Positions 10,706 through 19,092 of a stretch of DNA of 64,000 nucleotides are shown in pieces (the stretch's first letter is position 1; each line of letters starts with the position of its first letter). Below the pieces are notes generated by a model. The model worked only from the letters and a program-made list of their open reading frames with translations. It was not told where the DNA came from and did not search any database. Source of the DNA: Bombiscardovia coagulans (lineage in GTDB: Bacteria; Actinomycetota; Actinomycetes; Actinomycetales; Bifidobacteriaceae). A program made the position numbers and the translations under genes. The stretch lies in assembly GCF_002259585.1 (NCBI RefSeq), contig NZ_MWWS01000003.1, positions 86,308 through 150,307 on the forward strand, given 5' to 3'.

Positions 10706-10841
10706 ATTCTCCATTCTCGCAAGGTGCCGGTACATGCTCATCTCAACCCGCCCATGTAGACAAATCGAACCCTCAGGCTAAAATGTAGAGTTGTCTACAT
10801 GGCCGGACGCTGCGTATGCAACGCCTGCTGTCATCTGACAG

Positions 10842-10914
10842 GCCACTTTAGCTCAGTTGGCAGAGCGTCTCACTCGTAATGAGAAGGTCGACAGTTCGAT
10901 TCTGTCAAGTGGCT
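10842..10914 (+). tRNA. tRNA-Thr (anticodon CGT)
   Basis: Seventy-three bases fold as a full cloverleaf: acceptor GCCACTT pairs with AAGTGGC, the D arm carries AGCTCAGTTGGCAGAGC, the anticodon stem TCTCA/TGAGA presents the loop CTCGTAA with anticodon CGT (reads ACG), and the T arm has GTTCGATTC. CCA is not encoded. Confidence 0.95.
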
Positions 10915-11048
10915 CGAATCTGACTTTTACTGAATTCACGTTACCTACGTCAAACACCTGCATCATTCTTAGAACAACAGATTGTGTATAGATACCACTT
11001 GGGCAGTTATAAAAAGAAACATCAACAATGAAAACGCCCTAAACCCTG

Positions 11049-11130
11049 TGCGCATGGGGGGACTTGAACCCCCACGACCGCAGTCACAAGAACCTAAATC
11101 TTGCGCGTCTACCAATTCCGCCACATGCGC
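11049..11130 (-). tRNA. tRNA-Leu (anticodon TAG)
   Basis: Eighty-two bases form a class II tRNA with a long variable arm. Acceptor GCGCATG pairs with CATGCGC, discriminator A. The anticodon stem CAAGA/TCTTG encloses TTTAGGT, giving anticodon TAG (reads CTA). The T arm has GGTTCAAGTCC. CCA is not encoded. Confidence 0.95.
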
Positions 11131-11152
11131 AGAGCAATGAGCTCGCCTAACT

Positions 11153-11158
11153 AATATA
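11153..11158 (-). promoter_or_regulatory. Predicted -10 of the tRNA-Leu promoter
   Basis: TATATT on the minus strand, preceded by TGC (extended -10), about 23 bases before the tRNA-Leu 5' end. No clear -35 hexamer is visible. Confidence 0.4.
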
Positions 11159-11200
11159 GCAGGACCTCATCCTAATGGAACAGGTCTCCCGACATTGGGC

Positions 11201-11236
11201 GGGTTGAAGTTCACGAATACCTAGCACGTTCAACCC
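11201..11236. terminator. Inverted repeat after rdgB, possible terminator
   Basis: GGGTTGAA (11201-11208) and TTCAACCC (11229-11236) form an eight-base stem 12 bases beyond the rdgB stop codon. There is no T run on either side, so factor-independent termination is doubtful. Confidence 0.35.
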
Positions 11237-11248
11237 TGTACCACCAGC

Positions 11249-11929
11249 TTATAAAAGGTTTTCCACAAGAACAGGCATAATGGCACGCAATGCCTTCCCA
11301 CGATGGGAGATTGCATTCTTCTCCTCAGCAGTCATTTCAGCAGAAGTTATCGGCAGCCCATTGCGCACAGCCCGGTCTGGTTGCTCGTCGGGAACGAAAA
11401 TCGGATCATACCCAAATCCGTTCCGACCCCGGGCCTCATGGATGAGGTGACCAGTCATAGTCCCTGGACGAACAAACTCCAGATCCCCGTTACTAGCAGG
11501 CAACACCAAAGCCGCAGCTGTCACAAATCGAGCACCCAGCTGATCTTCAGGCAAGTCCTTCAATTGAGCTGAAAGCAAGCGGATATTTGCACCGTCATCA
11601 CCATGCTTTCCTGCCCACCGAGCAGAAAAAATCCCCGGAGCTGCACCCATCACATCTACCACCAGACCCGAATCATCTGCAAGGGCTGGCAATCCCGTGC
11701 GATGAGCCACATCTCGTGCTTTAATGAGGGCGTTTTCTTCGAACGTCACTCCATTTTCAACCGGATCAGGCAAACCCAATTGACCGGCAGACATAAGCTG
11801 CAACTCACCCACTTTTCGGTGCTGTTCTTCAGTCAACACCGCTAGGCATTTTTGCAAGATAGCCTGCATCTCCACCAGCTTGCCCTCATTATGGGTGGCA
11901 ACAACAACTCTTCTGCCTTCCTGGACCAT
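11249..11929 (-). CDS. rdgB: Non-canonical purine NTP pyrophosphatase (RdgB/HAM1)
   Basis: Hydrolyses XTP, ITP and dITP so damaged purines are not built into nucleic acid. The 226-residue protein shows the family substrate loop VVVATHNEGKLVEM at the N-terminus, ALADDSGLVVD with the catalytic Asp, GIFSARWAG, GRNGFGYDPIF and ISHRGKAL near the end. The start lies two bases after the rph stop codon, so rph and rdgB form a tight operon, an arrangement common in Actinobacteria and Firmicutes. Confidence 0.94.
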   Translation of the reverse strand: MVQEGRRVVVATHNEGKLVEMQAILQKCLAVLTEEQHRKVGELQLMSAGQLGLPDPVENGVTFEENALIKARDVAHRTGLPALADDSGLVVDVMGAAPGIFSARWAGKHGDDGANIRLLSAQLKDLPEDQLGARFVTAAALVLPASNGDLEFVRPGTMTGHLIHEARGRNGFGYDPIFVPDEQPDRAVRNGLPITSAEMTAEEKNAISHRGKALRAIMPVLVENLL

Positions 11930-11931
11930 CG

Positions 11932-12732
11932 TTACTCCTTTGCCTGTTGTGACGTCACCACTTGCCCTAATTCAGCCCTCAATGCCTTCCTTTGAAGCGT
12001 TTGCAGCTCCTTGTTACCTTTGGTTGCCAGGTCAAGCAAAACCCCAAGCTCTTCACGGTCAAACGGGCGATGTTCAGCAGTTCCTTGAATTTCAATGAAC
12101 TCTCCTGAACCAGTCATAGCCACATTCATGTCTGTCATGGCTCGGCTGTCCTCTACATAAGGAAGGTCCAACATCGGTTTACCATCTATAACTCCTACAG
12201 ACACTGCTGAAACCTGTGAGCCCAGCACTTTCTCAGCACTTTTGATATGGCCTTTACTTTCAGCCCAAGAAAGTGCATCTGCTAAAGCAATATATGCACC
12301 TGTTACTGAAGCTGTTCGGGTGCCACCGTCAGCCTGAAGAACGTCACAGTCAATCTGTATTTGGTTTTCTCCTAAGGCTTTCATATCGACTATGCCTCGT
12401 AAACACCGACCAATCAATCTAGAGATTTCTTGAGTTCGACCGCCTACTTTACCTCGGACAGACTCACGAGCAGTACGTTCAGAAGTAGCCCGCGGCAACA
12501 TAGCATATTCAGCCGTAACCCAGCCCAAACCTGATTCCTTACGCCAGCGCGGCAGCGTAGGTGAGAAACTTGCAGTGCATAGGACTCGAGTATCACCACA
12601 TTCAATAAGAACAGAGCCCTCAGGGGCATTTGTCCATCCTCGCGTGATCCGAACAGGTCGTATCTCATCTGCCGCACGCCCATCAGGGCGTACAACTGTT
12701 TCATCAGAAAGCAAATTTGCAATTGCAACCAT
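11932..12732 (-). CDS. rph: Ribonuclease PH
   Basis: Phosphorolytic 3'-5' exoribonuclease that trims tRNA 3' ends. At 266 residues it is of usual length. It shows [37 protein letters not shown], the [20 protein letters not shown] segment with catalytic acidic residues, and [15 protein letters not shown]. It is the first gene of a two-gene operon with rdgB. The ATG start follows a modest AAGG element. Confidence 0.95.
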   Translation of the reverse strand: MVAIANLLSDETVVRPDGRAADEIRPVRITRGWTNAPEGSVLIECGDTRVLCTASFSPTLPRWRKESGLGWVTAEYAMLPRATSERTARESVRGKVGGRTQEISRLIGRCLRGIVDMKALGENQIQIDCDVLQADGGTRTASVTGAYIALADALSWAESKGHIKSAEKVLGSQVSAVSVGVIDGKPMLDLPYVEDSRAMTDMNVAMTGSGEFIEIQGTAEHRPFDREELGVLLDLATKGNKELQTLQRKALRAELGQVVTSQQAKE

Positions 12733-12827
12733 AACCTTGGCCTTCCCGCATTCCTTGTAACCGACACATGCTTAGCCGGTATACGCTTATATATACGTTT
12801 ATACGTTTGTCGCTGTACGAATACGAT

Positions 12828-13487
12828 TCACACACTCAATGCTGTTCGCTTTGGCAAAATACGGTCGATGAGGAACAGCGCTAACCCTAGAGCAAAACAA
12901 ACTACCAGGTATTCTGCAGCATTGACTGTCAGCCGTTCCCAACCTAAAGCCTTAATATCAATGCCTGCATAAGGAAAAGGACTACCCGAACTACCCGGAC
13001 CAGAACCTGCAGCTATTCCCGACCCGGAAGTCGGCCACACTGCCGCCCTGACCAGTACAAACGTTAGGTAAATTGGTAGGTAAGCCATCCACGAGAGTGT
13101 AAAGTGCCAAGCAAAGCGTCGGTGAGGGTCAAAAAAGAAGAAATCAAGAAAAGCCATACCAGGCAGAAGAATTCGCGTTATCAGACCCAAAGGTATATAC
13201 CACACCCGTAAACCGTCCATCATGCCCGCGGAACCATAAAAAAACCATACGGCGAGAGCCCCTATCAGCACGTAAAGTGTCACAAAACCTTTAAGCCAAG
13301 CTGGCGGTTCAATCCCTTTCAACAGGGCAGCAGCAGCAGCCCAAAGCATAACCACTGCCATAGCAAAGGCTGCCTGAGTCTCCAGGGGAATCCAGGCACG
13401 ACCGAGACCGTTCAACCAACCACTATAGGTACAAGCCAGCGCTAGGGCCACCACAATACAACGGTAGAGTGCTACCAAATATCTCAT
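12828..13487 (-). CDS. Pr6Pr-family membrane protein of unknown function
   Basis: Predicted integral membrane protein of 219 residues with about six hydrophobic segments. The pattern RVWYIPLGLITRILLPGMAFLDFFFFDPHRR, here split across the loop before WHFTLSWMAYLPIYLTF, matches the Pr6Pr superfamily often found in Actinobacteria and lactobacilli. No enzymatic role is established for these proteins. A Gly/Ser-rich loop (about residues 152-166) faces one side. The start is uncertain: 13487 is the first ATG, a TTG at 13517 is possible, and neither has a strong ribosome site. It ends about 95 bases before rph on the same strand. Confidence 0.65.
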   Translation of the reverse strand: MRYLVALYRCIVVALALACTYSGWLNGLGRAWIPLETQAAFAMAVVMLWAAAAALLKGIEPPAWLKGFVTLYVLIGALAVWFFYGSAGMMDGLRVWYIPLGLITRILLPGMAFLDFFFFDPHRRFAWHFTLSWMAYLPIYLTFVLVRAAVWPTSGSGIAAGSGPGSSGSPFPYAGIDIKALGWERLTVNAAEYLVVCFALGLALFLIDRILPKRTALSV

Positions 13488-13623
13488 ACCTTGTAGCTTA
13501 TTCCCAAGCCTTGGCAAGCACAGTAAGAGCTATCCAAAGGAAGACCATTATTGCCCTATCGCCCTCGCCAGCTAAGCTATAGAACCAGTAGCCAGACCGG
13601 CATAAGAACGATTGGGAGTCTCA

Positions 13624-14961
13624 ATGAGCACTAACCCTACTAACAGCATGTCCACTGCCTTACTGACAGACATGTATGAATATACGATGCTTGATGCTGC
13701 TTTGCAGGACGGCACTGCCAACCGCCGGTGCGTTTTTGAAGTCTATACTCGCCGCCTACCTCAAGGCCGGCGATACGGTGTCGTAGCAGGAACCGGTAGA
13801 CTCATAGAAGCTATTCAAAATTTCCAACCGTCTCAAGATGATATAGCCTTTTTGGCCGACCGAAACATCGTGAGCACTGCCAGTATTGCATGGCTCGAAA
13901 ACTACCACTTTTCTGGTACCATCCGCGGTTACCGCGAAGGTGAAATATTTTTCCCCAACTCCCCCGTCTTGCAAGTAGAAGGTACCTTTGCTGAGTGCAC
14001 TCTTTTGGAAACCTTGATTCTCTCAATTCTTAACTATGATTCAGCTGTAGCATCCGCCGCCTCTCGAATGGTTTCAGCAGCCAATGGGCGACCTTGCATG
14101 GATATGGGTGCCCGCCGAACCAATGAATGGGCGGCAGTTTCAGCAGCCCGGTCTGCAATCATTGGAGGCTTCAGCGGCACATCAAATTTGCAGGCAGCAA
14201 AGATGTACGGTATCCCCGCTATCGGTACAGCAGCTCACTGTTTTACACTCTTGCACGATAGCGAGCGCGACGCTTTTGTTTCACAAATTCAGGCACTTGG
14301 CAGCAATACAACACTGCTAACTGATACCTACTCAATTGAAGAAGCAGTTGCAACAGCCGTGGAAGTTGCCGGACCCCATCTGGGTGGAGTCCGTATTGAT
14401 TCAGGTGATTTAGCCGCACTGGCCCAGCAAGTTCGTAATCAATTAGATGCATTAGGCGCTAGTGAAGCGAAGATTACAGTAACAAATGATTTAGATGAGT
14501 TTGCCATCGCTGCTTTACAAAATGCACCGGTAGACTCTTATGGGGTAGGAACCCAACTAGTAACTGGCTCAGGGGCGCCCACTTGTTCTATGGTATACAA
14601 ATTGGTAGAGCGCGAAGGATCTGACGGCAACATGATTCCCGTAGCCAAGCGATCTCAGAATAAGGCAACCGTACCAGGCCGAAAGATAGCTTTCCGCTCA
14701 TATGAATACAAATTAGCTACAGCTGAGCACGTGCTCTCAGGTAGCCCTGGCGCACTGGCATCCTTCCAAGTTCCAGATAACTGGCGTGACTTGCTAGTGA
14801 CTTACATGCTCAATGGCGAAGCCACCAATGCATGGACCGGCAAAGAAGCGATGCTAGCGGCTCGCGAGCACCGTGCACAATCCTTATCCGAGCTGCCTCT
14901 CAGCGCCATGAGTCTTATGAACGGTGATCCCACTATTCCTACCCTAGAGCACATACTGTAA
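13624..14961 (+). CDS. pncB: Nicotinate phosphoribosyltransferase
   Basis: Joins nicotinate and PRPP to form nicotinate mononucleotide in NAD salvage. The 445-residue protein has LLTDMYEYTMLDAAL at the N-terminus, the catalytic-His region AIGTAAHCFTLLHDSERDAF, VRIDSGDLAALAQQVR, and YGVGTQLVTGSGAPTCSMVYKLV for phosphate binding. The start at 13624 has GGGAG five bases upstream; a TTG 12 bases earlier is less likely. It stands alone, facing the DUF3039 gene. Confidence 0.93.
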   Translation: MSTNPTNSMSTALLTDMYEYTMLDAALQDGTANRRCVFEVYTRRLPQGRRYGVVAGTGRLIEAIQNFQPSQDDIAFLADRNIVSTASIAWLENYHFSGTIRGYREGEIFFPNSPVLQVEGTFAECTLLETLILSILNYDSAVASAASRMVSAANGRPCMDMGARRTNEWAAVSAARSAIIGGFSGTSNLQAAKMYGIPAIGTAAHCFTLLHDSERDAFVSQIQALGSNTTLLTDTYSIEEAVATAVEVAGPHLGGVRIDSGDLAALAQQVRNQLDALGASEAKITVTNDLDEFAIAALQNAPVDSYGVGTQLVTGSGAPTCSMVYKLVEREGSDGNMIPVAKRSQNKATVPGRKIAFRSYEYKLATAEHVLSGSPGALASFQVPDNWRDLLVTYMLNGEATNAWTGKEAMLAAREHRAQSLSELPLSAMSLMNGDPTIPTLEHIL

Positions 14962-14969
14962 GTTGTGCC

Positions 14970-15281
14970 CTAAAACCCGGCATTTTTCATTTCTTCGTAA
15001 ATACGCTTGCAGTCGGGACAGACAGGATATTGAGATGGGTCGTGCCGGGGTACCCATACCTTGCCGCACAGAGCTACTACAGGCCGTCCAGTCAGTTTTG
15101 ATTCAGCGATTTTCTCTTTAGAAACATAGTGAGAATACCGATCAGCATCACCATTATCGCTCTGCTGGGCTTCTTCCTTAGTTTCAGGCCGCTCTAAAAC
15201 AGCGGTATTCCCACCCTCATCGGGGCTAGAAAACGGAGAAGTGCTCTCATCGTCAGTCCAAATATCCACAATCTTACTCAT
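14970..15281 (-). CDS. DUF3039 domain protein
   Basis: Small acidic protein of 103 residues. The C-terminal half carries the conserved DUF3039 core: RYSHYV, then ALCGKVWVPRHDPSQYPVCPDCKRIYEEM. The Cys residues in ALCGK and CPDC look like a small metal site. The first 45 residues are low-complexity and acidic. DUF3039 is nearly confined to Actinobacteria and has no known function. The gene is convergent with pncB; only eight bases separate the two stop codons. Confidence 0.85.
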   Translation of the reverse strand: MSKIVDIWTDDESTSPFSSPDEGGNTAVLERPETKEEAQQSDNGDADRYSHYVSKEKIAESKLTGRPVVALCGKVWVPRHDPSQYPVCPDCKRIYEEMKNAGF

Positions 15282-15765
15282 GCTGCCATCATACCCATTC
15301 TGCTTCTGTGGTCATAATTTCCGTGGTCATAATTAAGTACAGCTCTGAACGGTAACTCACGAACTGTTGACATGTAAGCGTCGAGGCCCATCTGGCAGTC
15401 AACAAGCACCATATGGACTACTCATTTTCTAAGCTGTAAAACAGGCGCACACCCTCCTGAAGACACCCTATGGTGTCATAAAAATCACTATCGCCTGGCC
15501 AAAATAGTGCTGTTGACCTCGAATCAATAGTGCTTGAGCAGGGAAACCTGAGAGCCGGACAGGTTCAAACTGTCTGCTTGGTAAACGAATTTCACCAGTC
15601 TGCGTTACCGGGTTCAGCCGCAATCATCGGTATCGTTTACTACAGAACTGACTACTTGTACAAGAACACCGTGACAGGAGTCACACGCTAACGCGGTATA
15701 TACAAAAGCTCAAGGCAACAAACTCTGTAGTGTTGAGTTTCCAGCCTGCGCGGTAGGCTACTTGT
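15282..15765. other. Gene-free interval of 484 bases with several inverted repeats
   Basis: No open reading frame longer than about 60 codons and no family-like translation was found. The part at 15539-15640 is rich in potential structure: CAGG-GAAA-CCTG (15539-15550), GACAG/CTGTC around a seven-base loop (15557-15573), and a long-range pair GTAAACGA (15581-15588) with TCGTTTAC (15633-15640). AATAGTGCT occurs twice, at 15503 and 15526. It could hold a small RNA or the promoter region of coaD. I do not recognise a known RNA family. Confidence 0.4.
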
Positions 15766-16257
15766 ATGACTATAGCTGTATGCCCAGGGTCCTTCGATCC
15801 AGTGACCTCAGGACACTTAGATGTGATCGAAAGATGCGCTTCTTTTTTCAAAGAAGTTCATGTGGTGGTCGCCGTCAACATGGCCAAGCAACCACTCTTC
15901 TCTGCCGCAGATCGCGTATCTATGATTCGTGAAGCCTTGGAAGCAGACGGCTACCCGCACATCACTGTCACGTCAACTGATGGACTGATTACTGATTACT
16001 GCAAGCAAGTAGGTCCGTGCGTCATCGTCAAAGGTTTACGGCAAAACGGCGACTATGAAGCCGAGTTGGGAATGGCCCTCGTCAACCGAAAATTAGCTGA
16101 CGTAGAAACGCTTTTTCTACCAGCTGATCCAGTGCGTGAGCATATATCCAGCTCAATTGTGAAGGACGTGGCTCGACACGGTGGCAGCATACAAGGTATG
16201 GTGCCAGACACAGTAGTAGGTAGACTCAAGACAGCAATGAACAAAGGAAAGAACTAG
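15766..16257 (+). CDS. coaD: Phosphopantetheine adenylyltransferase
   Basis: Fourth step of coenzyme A synthesis: adenylates 4'-phosphopantetheine to dephospho-CoA. The 163-residue length is typical. The nucleotidyltransferase signature [20 protein letters not shown] is at the N-terminus, [16 protein letters not shown] lies in the middle and [15 protein letters not shown] near the C-terminus. The SepIVA-like gene begins one base after the coaD stop codon, so the two are surely cotranscribed. Confidence 0.96.
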   Translation: MTIAVCPGSFDPVTSGHLDVIERCASFFKEVHVVVAVNMAKQPLFSAADRVSMIREALEADGYPHITVTSTDGLITDYCKQVGPCVIVKGLRQNGDYEAELGMALVNRKLADVETLFLPADPVREHISSSIVKDVARHGGSIQGMVPDTVVGRLKTAMNKGKN

Positions 16258-16258
16258 C

Positions 16259-17191
16259 ATGGTGCAAGCAAGAGGTGAGAAGCAGAGCGCAGAGATGTCT
16301 GGCAACCAATACAACCAGAGTCATAGCGATCCCAATGATCGCTTTAAACCACCAGCATCCGTAACAGACTTGCCAGCCCAAGCTCCTGCGGTGGTTGTGG
16401 AGGATGACCGGACTAATTCTTCATACGCTATTAAACGCACCAATGCCGGTTCCAAAACAGGTACCTCCCTGCCTGCTGTAACCCTAGGCTCATCGATAGT
16501 GGAAGCTGCTCATGGCCAAACACCGGAAGATCACAAAATTCCAGTTGAGAACAAGCCCACTGCTGAGCCAGCCAAGGAGACTTCTCGCACACTTCCTGAA
16601 ATGCCAGATTTGCGTGAAGATGCCAAACCTTCAAGCTCCTCAAATGCTTCTCGAGCAGAATTCACGACCGTCTACGACATCATCGATAAGTTGGAAAACC
16701 TCCTTGACGAGGCTAAAACTTCCGTTTTTACTCCTGGCATAGCTAAAATTAACCGGGAAGAGTTTATAGATGCCCTGGCCGATCTTAAAAAAATGCTCCC
16801 CGTACAATTGGAGCGCGCCTCTGCTCTTATGAGGGAGTCTGAACGCCGTTTAGAAAGAGCACAGACCCAGGCTAAAGCGATCACTTCTGAGGCACAAAGC
16901 CAGGCTGCCGACCTAGTCAAAGCAGCGGGTGAACAGGCTGAGTTTTTGGCCGGTCAAGAAAACGTAGTAGCTATTGCACAGGAAAAAGCTCAAGCTATCA
17001 TCGAACGTTCTCAAGCTCAGGGCGATAAGCTCGTCCACGGTGCCAACGAATATTCAGCCAAGGTAATGGAAGCGCTAAGTTCTCAATTAGAGCATTATCA
17101 GCAAGATGTTCAAGCAGGTATTCAGGTACTGCATGAACGTGAACGCGAAGCAGCTTCTCAATTAGAGCAGTCATATGTGGAGGATCATTGA
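16259..17191 (+). CDS. SepIVA/DivIVA-like coiled-coil cell-envelope protein
   Basis: A 310-residue protein with a disordered Pro/Ser/Thr-rich N-terminal third and a long charged helix from about residue 135 to the end, rich in Ala, Gln and Glu (for example RRLERAQTQAKAITSEAQSQ). A short conserved-looking block VYDIIDKLENLLDEAK precedes the coil. Position and layout match SepIVA of mycobacteria, a DivIVA-like septation factor, which is also encoded beside a DUF177 gene and rnc. Automatic annotation often labels such proteins ATP synthase subunit B-like because of the coil. Its stop overlaps the start of the DUF177 gene. The role in septation is inferred from synteny. Confidence 0.7.
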   Translation: MVQARGEKQSAEMSGNQYNQSHSDPNDRFKPPASVTDLPAQAPAVVVEDDRTNSSYAIKRTNAGSKTGTSLPAVTLGSSIVEAAHGQTPEDHKIPVENKPTAEPAKETSRTLPEMPDLREDAKPSSSSNASRAEFTTVYDIIDKLENLLDEAKTSVFTPGIAKINREEFIDALADLKKMLPVQLERASALMRESERRLERAQTQAKAITSEAQSQAADLVKAAGEQAEFLAGQENVVAIAQEKAQAIIERSQAQGDKLVHGANEYSAKVMEALSSQLEHYQQDVQAGIQVLHEREREAASQLEQSYVEDH

Positions 17192-17796
17192 TGGATAAAA
17201 CAACAAGCTCACCATGGGCTATCTCAGTAGCCCAGCTGGCGCAGCATGCTGGTCAATCTAAAGCTATAGACATAGATTTCCCAGCACCCAGTGGCATCGG
17301 AGACGACATCGTGGGAGTTCGCGAGGGCGACCTCATCCACATGCAGGCCAATATTGATTCGATCGTAGATGGTCTAATCCTTAACGCTCATGTGAGCGCC
17401 CCCATGCACGCAGTTTGCACCCGTTGTTTGAAGCCGTTGTCCAACTCAAAAGAGCTCGATATAGTTGCTTTTTATCCTTATGATATGAAAGAAATTGATG
17501 AGAGTGAGGGCGACCTAGAAATTGTAGCCGGAGAAGACGAGGCAGATGATGGCAATACGTATCCTCTAGCTGCTGGAGGCACGGTCTTAGATGTTGAGAC
17601 TCTCCTCAGAGACAACTTGGTCGAATCTATTCCACTAAAAGTACTGTGCAAACCAGATTGCAAGGGTCTATGCTCCCAGTGTGGTGTCAATCTCAATGAG
17701 AATCCAGACCACCACCACGACACTAGCGATGACCGCTGGGCCATTTTGGAAGACCTGAAGGCTCAGTTGGAACACAAGGAAGAAACTACGAAGTAG
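17191..17796 (+). CDS. DUF177 (YceD-like) protein
   Basis: A 201-residue acidic protein of the DUF177/YceD family, almost always encoded just before rpmF. Key marks are CTRCLKPL in the middle and the C-terminal block CKPDCKGLCSQCGVNLNE with four Cys that may bind a metal. The start at 17191 has GGAGG seven bases upstream and overlaps the SepIVA-like stop. Bacterial and plant relatives are linked to 23S rRNA and ribosome accumulation. Context with rpmF and rnc fits that role. Confidence 0.87.
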   Translation: MDKTTSSPWAISVAQLAQHAGQSKAIDIDFPAPSGIGDDIVGVREGDLIHMQANIDSIVDGLILNAHVSAPMHAVCTRCLKPLSNSKELDIVAFYPYDMKEIDESEGDLEIVAGEDEADDGNTYPLAAGGTVLDVETLLRDNLVESIPLKVLCKPDCKGLCSQCGVNLNENPDHHHDTSDDRWAILEDLKAQLEHKEETTK

Positions 17797-17904
17797 GCAA
17801 GTTCATCAACTAGCCCCAATAAGCAGCCATCATTTGACTAGGGTCTGCGCTAAGATTGGCTCACGCTTAAGCTCAACTGATTTCGATCGAAATAGAGGAA
17901 TAAT

Positions 17905-18102
17905 ATGGCACTGCCAAAGTATAAGACTTCGCGAGCAAATACGCATTCTCGTCGCGCCAACTGGAAGACTCAAGCCGCAAGCACGGTCACATGCCCCAAC
18001 TGTGGAGCTGCAACCCTGTCTCACATGGCTTGCCCCACTTGCGGAAGTTTTCGCGGTCGAGTCTACAGAGATGCGATTCAGTCAAAGTACGCAGTAAAGT
18101 AA
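17905..18102 (+). CDS. rpmF: 50S ribosomal protein L32
   Basis: A 65-residue basic ribosomal protein. [20 protein letters not shown] is the standard N-terminus, and two CPxCG pairs (CPNCG and CPTCG) make the zinc ribbon, so this is the zinc-dependent form. It sits 108 bases after the DUF177 gene and ends just before a strong terminator. Confidence 0.96.
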   Translation: MALPKYKTSRANTHSRRANWKTQAASTVTCPNCGAATLSHMACPTCGSFRGRVYRDAIQSKYAVK

Positions 18103-18141
18103 CAAATGGATGCACGGGCGTACACTCACGCTCTTGCCGGT

Positions 18142-18180
18142 AAAAGAGCCCTGCCATCGACGGGTGGCGGGGTTCTTTTA
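18142..18180 (+). terminator. Rho-independent terminator after rpmF
   Basis: Arms 18142-18156 and 18165-18180 pair over about 14 bases (AAAAGAGCCCTGCCA with TGGCGGGGTTCTTTTA, including G-T pairs), ending in a T-rich run. It lies about 40 bases after rpmF and separates it from rnc. Confidence 0.8.
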
Positions 18181-18228
18181 TACTCAAACAGTATTGGGAT
18201 CCTACTATGGGTTCAGGAAGGAACCATT

Positions 18229-19026
18229 ATGACCGAGCACATGCCGCAAGAAGATGCAAAGACGCCAAATGCTGATATGCAGCATCACATCCAATCACAA
18301 TTACCTGCCCAAGAACTTTTCTCTGCTCTCGGGCAAAGCCTTCAACCAGATCTCCTCGTTCATGCGCTTACCCACCGTTCCTTTGCTCATGAACACGAAG
18401 GCCTACCAACTAATGAACGGTTGGAATTTTTAGGTGACGCCGTTTTAGAATTGGTTTCCACAGAGACACTCTATAAAATTCATCCAGATATGAACGAGGG
18501 ACAATTAGCTAAAATGCGAGCCAAGGCTGTGTCTGAAGAGTCACTCTCTGCTATTGCCCGAACCAAGCTTCACCTGGGCCAGTACATCCTCTTGGGACAC
18601 GGTGAGGAGGAAAGTGGCGGAGCTGACAAGGATTCTATTCTTTGCGATACCGTGGAAGCTTTAATTGGTGCTGTTTTTGTGGAACACGGCATCGATGGTG
18701 CTCGCGCAACCGTTCACCAATTGATCGATGACACCCTAGCTGAAGTAGCCACAGAAGGACCAGCACTTGATTGGAAGACCTCAGTCACAGTTAAAGCCCA
18801 TCAGCTTGGTTTTGGTGACCCAACCTACCGCATGTCAGTGAGTGGACCCGAATATGCACAGGTCTTTACTGCCGATCTCATTCTGACAGGAACCGAATCA
18901 GTGATCGGGCAAGGCCAGGCATCAAGTAAAAGAAAAGCTCAATTAGTAGCTGCTGAAGCAGGGTGGAAGGCTCTTGACGACAGCGAAACAGTGAAACAAC
19001 TCAAGCGAGAAGTTTCCACTATTTGA
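18229..19026 (+). CDS. rnc: Ribonuclease III
   Basis: Double-strand-specific endoribonuclease that processes rRNA precursors and structured mRNAs. In the 265-residue protein the catalytic domain has the signature NERLEFLGDAVLELV and the second metal cluster DSILCDTVEALIGAVF. The double-stranded-RNA-binding domain (from about 185) ends in SSKRKAQLVAAEAGWKAL. A 25-residue extension precedes the usual start. The start at 18229 has AGGAAGGA upstream; an apparent earlier start at 18106 overlaps the rpmF terminator and is rejected. Confidence 0.95.
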   Translation: MTEHMPQEDAKTPNADMQHHIQSQLPAQELFSALGQSLQPDLLVHALTHRSFAHEHEGLPTNERLEFLGDAVLELVSTETLYKIHPDMNEGQLAKMRAKAVSEESLSAIARTKLHLGQYILLGHGEEESGGADKDSILCDTVEALIGAVFVEHGIDGARATVHQLIDDTLAEVATEGPALDWKTSVTVKAHQLGFGDPTYRMSVSGPEYAQVFTADLILTGTESVIGQGQASSKRKAQLVAAEAGWKALDDSETVKQLKREVSTI

Positions 19027-19092
19027 AATGTAGAACACGTACAGTCAAATATTGGCATAGTATGGAAGAATCCCTCTAACAGGAGAAGTACT

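Noticed and set aside
15557-15573. GTTCAAA loop in a hairpin, resembling a tRNA T arm
   Set aside because: The loop is one base off the T-arm pattern and no acceptor, D or anticodon arm can be built around it.
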